From Thiomicrorhabdus sediminis (GTDB taxonomy: Bacteria; Pseudomonadota; Gammaproteobacteria; Thiomicrospirales; Thiomicrospiraceae), in assembly GCF_005885815.1 (NCBI RefSeq), contig NZ_CP040602.1, positions 1,503,630 to 1,567,629 on the forward strand: 64,000 nucleotides of DNA, written 5' to 3'. Position numbers and translations under genes: made by a program. The notes under the pieces are model-generated. The model was not told where the DNA came from and ran no database searches. It was given only the letters and a program-made list of their open reading frames with translations. Shown piece after piece: positions 8,755-17,255 of the stretch. The first letter of the stretch is position 1. Every line of letters begins with the position of its first letter.

Positions 8755-10555
8755 CTCACTCATTCCCGTTAATTCAATCGTTAAACCTCACCTGCTAAGT
8801 TTGGGTCTGATCAGTATTCTGACCTTGAATGGTTGTGTCTCAAACCAGAGTTTGCAGAGTTCATCGCAAAGCCAAACAAGTCCATTGCCCCCTCAGACTC
8901 AGGTGCCAGCGAACCAAAGCAATGGCTACGCCCATAATGAACGGGTCGACATCACCCCGGATCATCCGGTGGCCGATATTGAACAGGCCGTGGAAAAACA
9001 GCGTTTTGAACCGATTATCTGGAATGCGATGCGCGGCAACTTCGAGTTGAGTCGTCACTATTTGGGTCAATACAACGACTACATCAAGTTTTTTGAACAG
9101 CGCAAAAAACACTTGGAGCGGGTTTCCGAGCGTGCCGAGCCTTATATGTACTATATCTATAACCAAGTACAGAGCCGCCAACTGCCTTATGAACTCGCCC
9201 TATTGCCGATTATCGAAAGCGGTTTCAGACCGCATGCACGATCACACCAACGCGCGGTCGGTTTATGGCAGTTCATTCCCAGTACCGCTGAACTTTACGA
9301 TTTGGATCGAAACTGGTGGTACGATGCCCGAAAAGATGTCGTATCCAGTACCGAAGCCGCACTGAGCTATCTGCAAAAACTCTATAAGCTGAATAATAAC
9401 GATTGGTTACTGGCCTTAGCGTCTTATAACGGTGGCATAGGCAATGTCTATAAAGCGCAGCGTAAATACCGTAAAAAACATAACCTAAGCAACGACAGCA
9501 ATCCGGATTTTTGGCAAATCAGGCCTTACCTGCCAAGAGAAACCCAGTCTTATGTGCCCAAGCTGCTGGCGGTGGCCCACCTAATCGAAAAAGCCGAAGA
9601 CTATCAGCTCGCATTGGCACCGGTTGCCAACCGCCCTTTCTTTACCGTTATCGAACTGGAAAAACAGGTCGCCTTGAATCAGGTCGCCAGTTTATCGAAT
9701 ACGCCGTTGTCTCTTTTGGAATCGCTCAACCCGGGTTATCATCAGATGGCTACCCCGCCAAAAGGACCATTCAATGTTATCTTGCCGATTGACAATGCCC
9801 AGCAACTGCAACAAAAATTACCGAGTAACCCGCAGATTTATGCGGTGCAGTGGCAAAAATACAAGATTCGTTCCGGTGACAGCTTGAGTGTCATTGCGCA
9901 TAAATTCAAGACCTCGACAGGTGCGATCAAGGCTTTGAACGGCATGAAGAACAGCCGCATCCGCGCCGGAAAAACCCTGTTGATTCCGATTCCGGCTGCT
10001 CTGGTCGATACGGTCAATAAACAGCTTGCCGGCAAACCATCGCAAGGTTCGGTAAAGTCCGCCAGCAAACCCAAACAACCAACCCATTGGCATACCGTCA
10101 AAGCCGGCGATTCGATTTGGGAACTGGCGCGCTATTACAATGTCTCCAACAGCACCCTGTGCCAGTGGAACAATATCGACATGAAAACGCCGCTGCGTAT
10201 CGGTCAAAAATTGGCTATCTATAAAGAGCATTACCGCAAAAAGCTCAGCCATACCGTCAAGAACGGTGAAAACCTGTGGGTCATCGGTAACCGTTACGGT
10301 GTCAGCAGCAAGGACATTGCCGGTTGGAATGGTATTTCTCGCAAAAAACCGCTACAGCCCGGACAAGTCCTGACCATCTGGAGCAAAGGCGCCCCTAGTG
10401 AACATATTGTTAAATCGGGCGATAATCTTTGGTTGATTGCCAAAGCCAATCAGCTTAGTGCGAAGAAATTGGCCGAATTCAATCAACTCTCCTTAAACAA
10501 GCCGTTGCAGCCGGGTCAGGTCATTTTAATTCCAATAAATGACAAGCAAAGTTAG
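8738..10555 (+). CDS. mltD: Membrane-bound lytic murein transglycosylase D
   Basis: A 605-residue lipoprotein (lipobox LTLNGC, Cys33) that cleaves peptidoglycan glycan strands to 1,6-anhydro-muropeptides. The SLT-type catalytic domain spans about residues 130-270, with the catalytic Glu160 in PIIESGF followed by GLWQFIPSTAELYDL. Four LysM modules follow (about 372-417, 450-493, 503-547, 555-600), each with the SGD/AGD/NGE start and the closing P-G-Q pattern. E. coli MltD usually has two, so this one has extra cell-wall-binding repeats. The only start that keeps the signal peptide intact is a TTG at 8738 overlapping gloB, which implies translational coupling. The gloB-mltD adjacency is shared with enterobacteria. 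Confidence 0.93.
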   Translation: MTAPTNSLIPVNSIVKPHLLSLGLISILTLNGCVSNQSLQSSSQSQTSPLPPQTQVPANQSNGYAHNERVDITPDHPVADIEQAVEKQRFEPIIWNAMRGNFELSRHYLGQYNDYIKFFEQRKKHLERVSERAEPYMYYIYNQVQSRQLPYELALLPIIESGFRPHARSHQRAVGLWQFIPSTAELYDLDRNWWYDARKDVVSSTEAALSYLQKLYKLNNNDWLLALASYNGGIGNVYKAQRKYRKKHNLSNDSNPDFWQIRPYLPRETQSYVPKLLAVAHLIEKAEDYQLALAPVANRPFFTVIELEKQVALNQVASLSNTPLSLLESLNPGYHQMATPPKGPFNVILPIDNAQQLQQKLPSNPQIYAVQWQKYKIRSGDSLSVIAHKFKTSTGAIKALNGMKNSRIRAGKTLLIPIPAALVDTVNKQLAGKPSQGSVKSASKPKQPTHWHTVKAGDSIWELARYYNVSNSTLCQWNNIDMKTPLRIGQKLAIYKEHYRKKLSHTVKNGENLWVIGNRYGVSSKDIAGWNGISRKKPLQPGQVLTIWSKGAPSEHIVKSGDNLWLIAKANQLSAKKLAEFNQLSLNKPLQPGQVILIPINDKQS

Positions 10556-10614
10556 CGAATCGATTTGCGCTTAGCTACAATAGAAGCACATAAAATAAAA
10601 CTAGCAGCAACGTC

Positions 10615-12630
10615 GTGTCAGTATCTTTATTTCGCCATTTTAGGCACAATCTCTTTCAGCCAGCCAAATCCAAAGTCACGCTCTTTGGATTTTTGCTCTG
10701 CCTGCTGAGTCTATTGCTAAGCAATTCCGCGCAAGCTCAAAAAAGCGCCGAGCTGAGCGCTCAACAAAAAGAGTATCTGCAAGCCTATAAAGCGATTAAA
10801 CGCAATGACCGCCAGTCGATTGTCAGACACAAAAAAAACCTTAAAGACTATCCGCTAAAGGTTTATCTCGATTACCACGATTACCGCCTGCATATGGCAA
10901 ACACCTCAAACAAACAGATCTTGGCATTTATCAACAACAATAAAGACAACTATTTAGGCGAACGCCTCTATAGCAAATGGCTCGTACACCTTGCCAAGAA
11001 AAAGCATTGGACCACCTTCTTAAAACATTACACCCCGCAAAAAAGCCAAGACTTGCAGTGCTACCATATTCAGGCTCTGGCGAATCGTAAACAACTCGAC
11101 AAGGCTTTGACTCTAGCGGTAGAGATGTGGCCGCAAAGCAGTTATTTCAGCTCGGCTTGCCGTCCGGTTGATAAGTTGGTGCGCAACAAGAAGAAGCTTA
11201 CCGGTTCGATGCTTTGGCAGCGTATTGATTTGGCAATGCAAAAACGTCAGACCAAACTGGCCAAAAAATTAGCGCGCGACCTATCGACTAAAGAACGCAA
11301 GATGCTCGATTACTGGCTTAAGGTCTATAAAAACCCGGCTTTGGTCAAAGAGCCTATGCCCAAATACATCGCCCCACAGGTTCGCGAAAAAATCTTTATT
11401 CAAGGCACACGTTATCTCGCCTCCAAAGACCCCCAAAGCGCACAGAAAAGCCTAAAGCGCTTTGGCGAACAATACGGACTCAATAGCGAAGAGTATGGCG
11501 AATTACAGCGTAAGATCGCACTGCGTACCGCCTATAAATACTCACCTCAGGCAAACGGCTTTTTAGATGAAGTCAATCAGAGCGAAGCCAAAACCGAAGA
11601 CTCTCTGCGCTGGCAGGCTCAGGTGGCCTTAAAGACCTCCAACTGGCCGGAATTGCTGGAAACGATTGAGTTAATGCCGGCGGATATGCAACAGGATAAA
11701 CAGTGGCTTTATTGGAAAGCGCGCGCATTAGAGGCTACCCAGCAAAACAAAGCTGCCAAAGTGCTTTATGAAAAGCTCGCCAAACAGCGTCATTATTATG
11801 CCTTTCTGGCCGCCGACAAACTCGATCTACCTTACCAGTTCAATCCAGATCCGGTTAAGGTGAAAAATACCGATTACCTGTTAAAAAAATACAAACAGCT
11901 GCAGCGTATTCAAGAGTTGATGGCGGTTGATTGGCCTTTGAGCGCGAAGCGCGAATGGTATCACCTGTTAAATAATGTCGATAACAACGAACTGCAGGCC
12001 ATTGCCGTACTTGCTCATCAGTGGCAGGAACACAATCAGGCTATCCGCAGTTTGGCCAAGGCCAAAAAATGGCACGATTTGAATTTGCGCTTTCCCACGC
12101 CTTATAAACAACCGGTCATGCAACACGCCGATAAGAATAAAATCGATCCGGCCTGGATTTATGGCATTATGCGCCGCGAAAGCGCTTTTTCCGATGATAT
12201 CCGTTCCCACGCCGGAGCGGTCGGTTTAATGCAGATTATGCCGGCAACCGCCAAATATATCGGCCGTAAGATCGGTGCCAAGCAAATCATTTACCGCAAC
12301 CTGACCGACGCTCAGAATAATATCGAACTGGGCAGCGCCTATTTGAGTTACCTGAATGAGAAATTCAATGGTCACAAGGTATTGGCGACCGCTTCTTATA
12401 ATGCCGGGCCAAAACGTGTCGATAGCTGGTTACCGGAAAACGGCACCCTTGCCGCCGACCAATGGATCGATTCGATTCCGTTTACCGAAACACGCAACTA
12501 TGTCAAAGCGGTATTGGAATACACCACTATCTTTAAATCTATTCTCAATAAGCGCTATGATCGCCTGCGTGATTTAATGCCGGCGGTTTCCAAAAACGGT
12601 GTCGGTAAAACCGATCCAAAACATCCTTGA
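10615..12630 (+). CDS. slt: Soluble lytic murein transglycosylase (Slt70-like)
   Basis: A 671-residue periplasmic enzyme starting at a GTG. The signal peptide has a strong hydrophobic stretch LFGFLLCLLSLLLSNSAQA. A long alpha-superhelical (U and L) domain fills residues 50-490. The C-terminal SLT domain carries catalytic Glu522 in MRRESAF, then GAVGLMQIMPATA and the ASYNAGP motif. It degrades glycan strands and so partners with MltD, whose gene ends 59 bp upstream on the same strand. No canonical plus-strand terminator follows; the hairpin beyond it has its T-tract on the other strand. Confidence 0.93.
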   Translation: MSVSLFRHFRHNLFQPAKSKVTLFGFLLCLLSLLLSNSAQAQKSAELSAQQKEYLQAYKAIKRNDRQSIVRHKKNLKDYPLKVYLDYHDYRLHMANTSNKQILAFINNNKDNYLGERLYSKWLVHLAKKKHWTTFLKHYTPQKSQDLQCYHIQALANRKQLDKALTLAVEMWPQSSYFSSACRPVDKLVRNKKKLTGSMLWQRIDLAMQKRQTKLAKKLARDLSTKERKMLDYWLKVYKNPALVKEPMPKYIAPQVREKIFIQGTRYLASKDPQSAQKSLKRFGEQYGLNSEEYGELQRKIALRTAYKYSPQANGFLDEVNQSEAKTEDSLRWQAQVALKTSNWPELLETIELMPADMQQDKQWLYWKARALEATQQNKAAKVLYEKLAKQRHYYAFLAADKLDLPYQFNPDPVKVKNTDYLLKKYKQLQRIQELMAVDWPLSAKREWYHLLNNVDNNELQAIAVLAHQWQEHNQAIRSLAKAKKWHDLNLRFPTPYKQPVMQHADKNKIDPAWIYGIMRRESAFSDDIRSHAGAVGLMQIMPATAKYIGRKIGAKQIIYRNLTDAQNNIELGSAYLSYLNEKFNGHKVLATASYNAGPKRVDSWLPENGTLAADQWIDSIPFTETRNYVKAVLEYTTIFKSILNKRYDRLRDLMPAVSKNGVGKTDPKHP

Positions 12631-12671
12631 TAAGCCTGTTTCAGACTCACATTATCGACTGATAAATGACG

Positions 12672-12707
12672 GGCAAAAAAAAGCCCAGGTTGGACAACCT
12701 AGGCTTC
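12672..12707 (-). terminator. Terminator of the candidate sRNA
   Basis: On the minus strand an 11-bp stem with one G-U pair closes a GTCC loop and is followed by eight T (plus-strand A at 12675-12682). On the plus strand no T-tract follows, so it is directional. Confidence 0.85.
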
Positions 12708-12767
12708 AAAATACATTATCTCATTAGAAATAATCAGAGGAGGATACTCATGAAGAAACATGAATGG
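12675..12767 (-). ncRNA. Candidate small regulatory RNA with UCCUCCU segment
   Basis: The minus strand shows a complete small-gene layout of about 93 nt. A near-consensus promoter lies upstream (TTGACA, 17-bp spacer, TATACT), giving a start near 12767. The transcript begins with a small UCAUG/CAUGA hairpin, then a single-stranded-looking AUCCUCCUCUG, then a weaker AU-rich hairpin. It ends in a textbook terminator: an 11-bp stem (AAGCCTAGGTT with AACCTGGGCTT, GTCC loop) and eight T. The pyrimidine-rich segment is complementary to Shine-Dalgarno sites, a common seed type in trans-acting sRNAs. I recognise no Rfam family. No protein frame of useful size exists on this strand. The RNA runs convergent to slt. 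Confidence 0.78.
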
Positions 12768-12772
12768 CGCGT

Positions 12773-12801
12773 AGTATATTAGCGTTTTCTAATGTTGTCA
12801 A
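12773..12801 (-). promoter_or_regulatory. Sigma-70 promoter of the candidate sRNA
   Basis: On the minus strand TTGACA (12801-12796) and TATACT (12778-12773) are separated by exactly 17 bp. The -35 box is perfect and the -10 box has one mismatch. It drives transcription toward 12675 and faces no protein gene. Confidence 0.8.
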
Positions 12802-12817
12802 ACTTAAAACGTATTTT

Positions 12818-12836
12818 TTTACAAAAAAATTGTAAA
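12818..12836. promoter_or_regulatory. Interrupted palindrome upstream of the sRNA promoter
   Basis: TTTACAA (12818-12824) and TTGTAAA (12830-12836) are separated by five A. It sits 17-35 bp upstream of the sRNA -35 box, a position suited to an activator site or an AT-rich UP element. The role is inferred from position only. Confidence 0.45.
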
Positions 12837-13016
12837 TAAACCTATGTTTTTACTAATATTTTGCTCCACCAACCTGCTAAACCCCTTATAAACAGAGGGC
12901 TTCATCGATTTGCATATTATCTGATCCTTGTTAATTTTTTTTAACTTTTCTATTGTTTTTATCTATCGAGAGCGATTATTTGCTTAGAAACCCAATCCGG
13001 CATAAATTCCAGCGAT
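12837..13016. other. AT-rich intergenic stretch between the sRNA promoter and cysS
   Basis: No open reading frame of credible size is present. A small CCCTCTGTTTATAAGGGG-like fold occurs on the minus strand near 12885-12905. I see nothing else definable. Confidence 0.4.
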
Positions 13017-13045
13017 AAAAAAACCGCTTGATCAAGCGGCTTTTT
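13017..13045. terminator. Terminator of cysS
   Basis: A perfect palindrome CCGCTTGATCAAGCGG (13024-13039) is flanked by an A run on the left and a T run on the right. On the minus strand this ends cysS. Confidence 0.88.
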
Positions 13046-13077
13046 AATTTACGGGTTGCGATGTGTTTGATCGCTGA

Positions 13078-14454
13078 TTAACTGCGGCGCCAAGTTGTGC
13101 CTTCGGCACTATCCAATAACTCGATTCCCTGCTCGGCAAGCTGGTCACGGATCTCATCGGAACGGGCAAAGTTTTTGTCGCTACGCGCCTGCTTACGCTC
13201 GGCAATCAATTGCTCGATCATGTCATCGCTTAGATCGGATGTAGAAGGCTGTGATTTGAAGAAACTCTCGGCACTTTCTTCCAGTAGACCGATCTGGTTG
13301 GCTAATTTAATCAATAACGCCGTTAAAGCGGCATCCTTACTCTTATTGACTTCCTTAGCCAGTTCAAACAGTACCGCCATCGCTTTCGGCGTATTGAAGT
13401 CATCGTTCATTACCGCCATAAAGTCCGCTTCAAAAGAGGTATCCTGAGCCGCAGCGGGCAGATTAGCCATATCAGCGCCTTCAATCGCCGAATACAAACG
13501 CCCTACCGATGCCTTGGCGATATCCAGGTTCTCTTCCGAATAGTTGACCGGGCTACGATAGTGGCTTGCCAATAGGAAATAACGGATCACTTCCGGGTGA
13601 TAGACTTTCAAGACTTCACGAATGGTAAAGAAGTTATTCAATGACTTGGACATCTTTTCATCATCAATACGCACGAAACCACAGTGCATCCAGGTATTGA
13701 CATAATGCTCGCCGGTGGCACATTCCGATTGGGCGATTTCGTTTTCATGATGCGGGAAAGACAAATCCATACCGCCACCATGGATATCGAAATGGTTACC
13801 CAGACATTTTGTCGACATGGCCGAACATTCAATATGCCAGCCCGGGCGACCGCCACCCCAATTGGAATCCCAGCTCGGTTCATTTTCCTTGGATGCTTTC
13901 CATAACACAAAATCCATTGGATCTTGTTTCATCTCGTTGACATCAACACGCGCACCTGCGGCCAGGTCCTCCAAGTTTTTACCGGATAGACGTCCATAAG
14001 CATCAAAGGCCTTGACCTTGAAATAGACATCGCCATTTGCCGCCGGATAGGCAAAGCCTTTAGCGATTAAGGTTTCGATCATATGGCGGATTTCATCCAT
14101 ATGCTCGGTCGCCTTCGGTTCCATATCCGGACGCAAGACATTCATCGCCGCTTCATCGGCGTGCATTTCATCAATCATACGTGTCGTTAAGGATTGAATC
14201 GATTCGGAGTTTTCCAAAGCACGCTTAATGATCTTGTCGTCGATATCGGTGATATTGCGCACATAGTTCACGTCATAACCCAGCGCGCGCAAATGACGCA
14301 CAATGGTATCAAACACCACCATGACACGGGCGTGACCGATATGACAGAGATCATAAACGGTGACACCACAGACATACATGCCGACTTTCCCCGGATGGAT
14401 CGGGGTAAACAGTTCTTTTTGACGTGTTTCAGTATTGTAGATATGTAAACTCAT
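13078..14454 (-). CDS. cysS: Cysteinyl-tRNA synthetase
   Basis: A 458-residue class Ia synthetase that charges tRNA-Cys. The HIGH-type motif is [12 protein letters not shown], preceded by YVCGVTVYD with the first zinc Cys. The KMSKS motif is KMSKSLNN near residue 268. Further zinc ligands are in WHIECSAMS and [10 protein letters not shown]. The frame is open 12 codons further upstream, but the ATG at 14454 has AGGAAT eight bases before it and aligns with the family start MSLHIYNT. It is divergent from ppiA; the cysS/ppi/lpxH neighbourhood is common in gammaproteobacteria. Confidence 0.96.
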   Translation of the reverse strand: MSLHIYNTETRQKELFTPIHPGKVGMYVCGVTVYDLCHIGHARVMVVFDTIVRHLRALGYDVNYVRNITDIDDKIIKRALENSESIQSLTTRMIDEMHADEAAMNVLRPDMEPKATEHMDEIRHMIETLIAKGFAYPAANGDVYFKVKAFDAYGRLSGKNLEDLAAGARVDVNEMKQDPMDFVLWKASKENEPSWDSNWGGGRPGWHIECSAMSTKCLGNHFDIHGGGMDLSFPHHENEIAQSECATGEHYVNTWMHCGFVRIDDEKMSKSLNNFFTIREVLKVYHPEVIRYFLLASHYRSPVNYSEENLDIAKASVGRLYSAIEGADMANLPAAAQDTSFEADFMAVMNDDFNTPKAMAVLFELAKEVNKSKDAALTALLIKLANQIGLLEESAESFFKSQPSTSDLSDDMIEQLIAERKQARSDKNFARSDEIRDQLAEQGIELLDSAEGTTWRRS

Positions 14455-14681
14455 AATATTCCTATTTAAAGGACCCGCTTGGCAAAGCATCTATTAATTG
14501 GTCGGTTTTCAGTGCTTTTTCACCTTAGTTGTAAGGCATCAAAACATCAAACTCTGACGAAAATTTAAACTAAGCCTGACAATATTACGGTTTTGTCAGA
14601 CATTGGCTTCAAGTCGGGCGATGCAAGGTGTTAGAATGCGTGTATTGTAACGTATCTCATAAAATAATTTTGGAGTGAATC

Positions 14682-15278
14682 ATGTTAAGAAGAGTGTTTT
14701 TAACCCTGGGTGCTTTAGCGGTCTCAACGGTATTGAGTGTACCGGCAATGGCGCAATCCGAACAGGCGCAGAAAAGCTTCCCGCAGGTACTAATGGAAAC
14801 CTCTGCCGGTACGGTGATGCTTGAGCTTTATCCTGATAAGGCACCGAAGACGGTGGAAAACTTTCTTGCTTATGTCAATGAAGGTTTTTATGACGGCACC
14901 ATCTTCCACCGCGTGATCGGTAATTTCATGGTTCAAGGTGGCGGTTTCACCGAAGACATGAATAAAAAAATCACTCGTGCACCGATTATGAACGAAGCCG
15001 ACAACGGCTTGCGCAACCGTATCGGCACCATTGCGATGGCACGTACCAACGACCCGCATTCGGCAACGGCCCAGTTCTTTATCAATGTTGCACAAAACAG
15101 CTTCTTGGATTTCCGTGAAAAAACACCACGAGCCTGGGGTTATGCGGTATTCGGTCGCGTTATCAAAGGGATGAAGACCGTGAATCAAATTCGCAGCGCG
15201 CGTACCGGCTTTGTTAACGGTATGAAAGATGTGCCGATTGAACCGATCACCATTATCAAAATGCGCCAAGTTAAATAA
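14682..15278 (+). CDS. ppiA: Periplasmic cyclophilin-type peptidyl-prolyl isomerase
   Basis: A 198-residue cyclophilin with a clear signal peptide (MLRRVFLTLGALAVSTVLSV, cleaved after AMA near residue 24), so it acts in the periplasm. Active-site features are IFHRVIGNFMVQGGG and the MARTNDPHSATAQFFIN segment. It catalyses prolyl isomerisation of exported proteins. It has a GGAG ribosome site seven bases before the ATG. The next gene encodes a cytoplasmic paralogue, so the two arose by duplication or cover two compartments. A candidate promoter (TTCAAG, 18 bp, TAGAAT) lies near 14610-14640. Confidence 0.92.
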   Translation: MLRRVFLTLGALAVSTVLSVPAMAQSEQAQKSFPQVLMETSAGTVMLELYPDKAPKTVENFLAYVNEGFYDGTIFHRVIGNFMVQGGGFTEDMNKKITRAPIMNEADNGLRNRIGTIAMARTNDPHSATAQFFINVAQNSFLDFREKTPRAWGYAVFGRVIKGMKTVNQIRSARTGFVNGMKDVPIEPITIIKMRQVK

Positions 15279-15300
15279 ACAAACCGCTTTCATTTATTCG

Positions 15301-15348
15301 AGCCGCTTTTTAACTGTTAAATACAGTAAAATAGCGGCTTTTATTTTA
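15301..15348 (+). terminator. Terminator between ppiA and ppiB
   Basis: AGCCGCT pairs with AGCGGCT and an inner TAACTGT/ACAGTA stem, followed by TTTTATTTT. It should end ppiA transcripts and separate them from ppiB. Confidence 0.78.
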
Positions 15349-15374
15349 TTCAATAATTGTTAAGGAAAATCACT

Positions 15375-15878
15375 ATGGCAAAAGTTCGCATTGAAACCAC
15401 CATGGGGAATATCACCGTCGAACTCGATGAAGATAAGGCACCGATCGGCGCGGAAAATTTTATCCATTATGTTATGGACGGTTTTTATAACGGCACCATT
15501 TTCCACCGTATTATTCCGGGCTTTATGGTTCAAGGCGGTGGCATGTTGCCAGGCATGGATGAAAAAGACTCCGGTGAGCCGATCGAAAACGAAGCCGACA
15601 ATGGTCTGAAAAACGAACGTGGAACTCTAGCCTATGCGCGTACCATGGATCCGCATTCGGCAACCACTCAGTTCTTTATCAACTTGGTGGATAACGGTTT
15701 CCTTGACCACACAGGTAAAAACACTCAAGGTTGGGGTTATGCGGTTTTCGGTAAGGTTACCGAAGGTATGGATGTCGTTGATGCGATGGCGAAGGTTGAA
15801 ACCACCAACCGCCGTGGTCACCAGGATGTACCGGTTGAGGACATTTCAATCATCAAGACCGTTTTGATTGAAGACTAA
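15375..15878 (+). CDS. ppiB: Cytoplasmic cyclophilin peptidyl-prolyl isomerase B
   Basis: A 167-residue cyclophilin without signal peptide. The catalytic segment is [15 protein letters not shown], and [17 protein letters not shown] holds further active-site residues. Length matches E. coli PpiB (164). The frame opens upstream at a TTG, but the ATG at 15375 has AAGGAA nine bases ahead and fits the family N-terminus ([11 protein letters not shown]). It lies just upstream of lpxH, as in many gammaproteobacteria. Confidence 0.94.
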   Translation: MAKVRIETTMGNITVELDEDKAPIGAENFIHYVMDGFYNGTIFHRIIPGFMVQGGGMLPGMDEKDSGEPIENEADNGLKNERGTLAYARTMDPHSATTQFFINLVDNGFLDHTGKNTQGWGYAVFGKVTEGMDVVDAMAKVETTNRRGHQDVPVEDISIIKTVLIED

Positions 15879-15911
15879 ATAACGTCTGACAAACGTCTCA
15901 ATTGAACAACC

Positions 15912-15957
15912 ATTAACCGCAATAAGGCCAGTCTGCACTGATTTATTGCGGTTTTTT
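15912..15957 (+). terminator. Terminator of ppiB
   Basis: AACCGCAATAA (15915-15925) pairs with TTATTGCGGTT (15943-15953), followed by a T run. Confidence 0.85.
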
Positions 15958-16022
15958 ATAGCCGCGAGTCAAGGCCGTTTTTTCTGCTGGGTAAGTTTTC
16001 GGTTTATTGCTAGAATGAGCCC

Positions 16023-16799
16023 ATGAAAGTTGATACGCTACAATCCTCCCCTCCTTTTAGCCTGGTTATTGCCGATATTCACCTGCAGCCACACTCGCAC
16101 CCTATCAATCGTGCCTTTTTGGATTTCTTGCACTCGCAAGCCCCTAAAGCGGAAGCGCTTTATATCCTCGGTGATCTGTTTGAGATGTGGGTCGGCGATG
16201 ATATCGGCATGGAACACTATCAGGAGTTTGTCTCGGTCTTTAAACAGCTTAAAGCCCAAGGTGTCGAGATTTATCTGTTGTACGGTAATCGCGATTTTTT
16301 AATGAAACGCCGATTTTTTGCCGAAACCGGTATTGAAAAACTCGATGATATTGAGCTGATTGAACGCTATGGCCACAACTATATTATGCTTCATGGCGAT
16401 AGCCTCTGTACTGACGACAAAGGCTATCAGAAAATGCGCCGTTGGTTTAGAAAGCCGTGGGTTCAATGGCTGTTTTTAAAGCTGAGCCGTCATCAACGCC
16501 TGAAAATCGGTCTATCGATGCGTCAAAGCTCACAACAGCATAGTCAGAATAAAAACCAATCGATTATGGATGTGAACCCTGAAGCGGTACAGTCGCTATT
16601 TACCGATTATGCTCCGACCTGCTTTATGCTGCATGGCCATACGCACCGCCCTGCTGTTCATCAGCACAACCTCAATCATGCCGATAAAAAACGTTATGTT
16701 CTCGGTGACTGGCGCTTAAATGGCAAAAAACAGGTCGATGCCGAAATCATTAAACTCGATGCGAGCGGCCCTCAGCTTGTCGATTTCCAACAGCTCTAG
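16023..16799 (+). CDS. lpxH: UDP-2,3-diacylglucosamine diphosphatase
   Basis: A 258-residue calcineurin-type phosphoesterase that hydrolyses UDP-2,3-diacylglucosamine to lipid X in lipid A synthesis, at the inner face of the membrane. Metal motifs are in order: IADIHLQ, GDLFEMWVGDD, GNRDFL, LHGDSL and HGHTHRP. Length is close to E. coli LpxH (240). It presumably has its own promoter because a terminator precedes it. A bidirectional terminator follows. Confidence 0.94.
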   Translation: MKVDTLQSSPPFSLVIADIHLQPHSHPINRAFLDFLHSQAPKAEALYILGDLFEMWVGDDIGMEHYQEFVSVFKQLKAQGVEIYLLYGNRDFLMKRRFFAETGIEKLDDIELIERYGHNYIMLHGDSLCTDDKGYQKMRRWFRKPWVQWLFLKLSRHQRLKIGLSMRQSSQQHSQNKNQSIMDVNPEAVQSLFTDYAPTCFMLHGHTHRPAVHQHNLNHADKKRYVLGDWRLNGKKQVDAEIIKLDASGPQLVDFQQL

Positions 16800-16805
16800 C
16801 AGGCA

Positions 16806-16856
16806 TAAAAAAACCGCTATAAATGTTTGATAAATCACTTTAAAGCGGCTTTTTTC
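16806..16856. terminator. Bidirectional terminator after lpxH
   Basis: CCGCT...TAAA pairs with TTTA...AGCGG (16814-16848), with an A run on the left and T run on the right. It separates lpxH from the convergent small gene. Confidence 0.8.
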
Positions 16857-16879
16857 CAGCGGATGCGAACGTTGCTGTT

Positions 16880-17221
16880 TTAGTCAAAGCGCAAGAACTT
16901 AAACTCCAACTCACCATTTTCGCTCAAGGTAAAACGCACCTTTTCTTTGACTCTACCGGCTTCCTGAGTACCAGAGCAGGTCCAGGCAATTGCCCAATCA
17001 TAAGCGTAGTCGCAACGATAAAGATTATCCTTAAGGTATTCCACCTGATCAACCGCGATATTACCGGCGTAGGTGGCGGCGGTACTGATATGTGACATAT
17101 CCTGAACGAATTCATCGCTATACTGCGCTATGCGCTCATTAATCGCGTTTTTTAGCACAACCGACAAGCCTGCTCCCTGTGACAAGCCAGCACCGGCCAA
17201 TTCGTTAATAACAATTTTCAT
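16880..17221 (-). CDS. Conserved-looking hypothetical protein, 113 residues
   Basis: I do not recognise the family. The protein is 113 residues, soluble, with no signal peptide or membrane segment. The first half looks alpha-helical (VVLKNAINERIAQYSDEFVQDM) and the second half beta-rich, with two Cys (LYRCDYAYDWAIAWTCSG). It starts at an ATG with AAAGGT about eight bases before it and follows the symporter gene on the same strand with only a 34-bp gap, so the two are probably cotranscribed. No function is claimed. Confidence 0.7.
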   Translation of the reverse strand: MKIVINELAGAGLSQGAGLSVVLKNAINERIAQYSDEFVQDMSHISTAATYAGNIAVDQVEYLKDNLYRCDYAYDWAIAWTCSGTQEAGRVKEKVRFTLSENGELEFKFLRFD

Positions 17222-17255
17222 GCTTTACCTTTCAAATCCCATCGATTAAGAGCGA

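Noticed and set aside
12750-12782. Tiny plus-strand frame MKKHEWRVVY behind a perfect AGAGGAGG
   Set aside because: The AGGAGG is simply the complement of the CCUCCU segment of the minus-strand small RNA, and the promoter and terminator both point the other way. The ten-codon frame is most likely a by-product.
14790-15293. 167-codon open frame antisense to ppiA
   Set aside because: It shadows a clear cyclophilin with intact active site and signal peptide.
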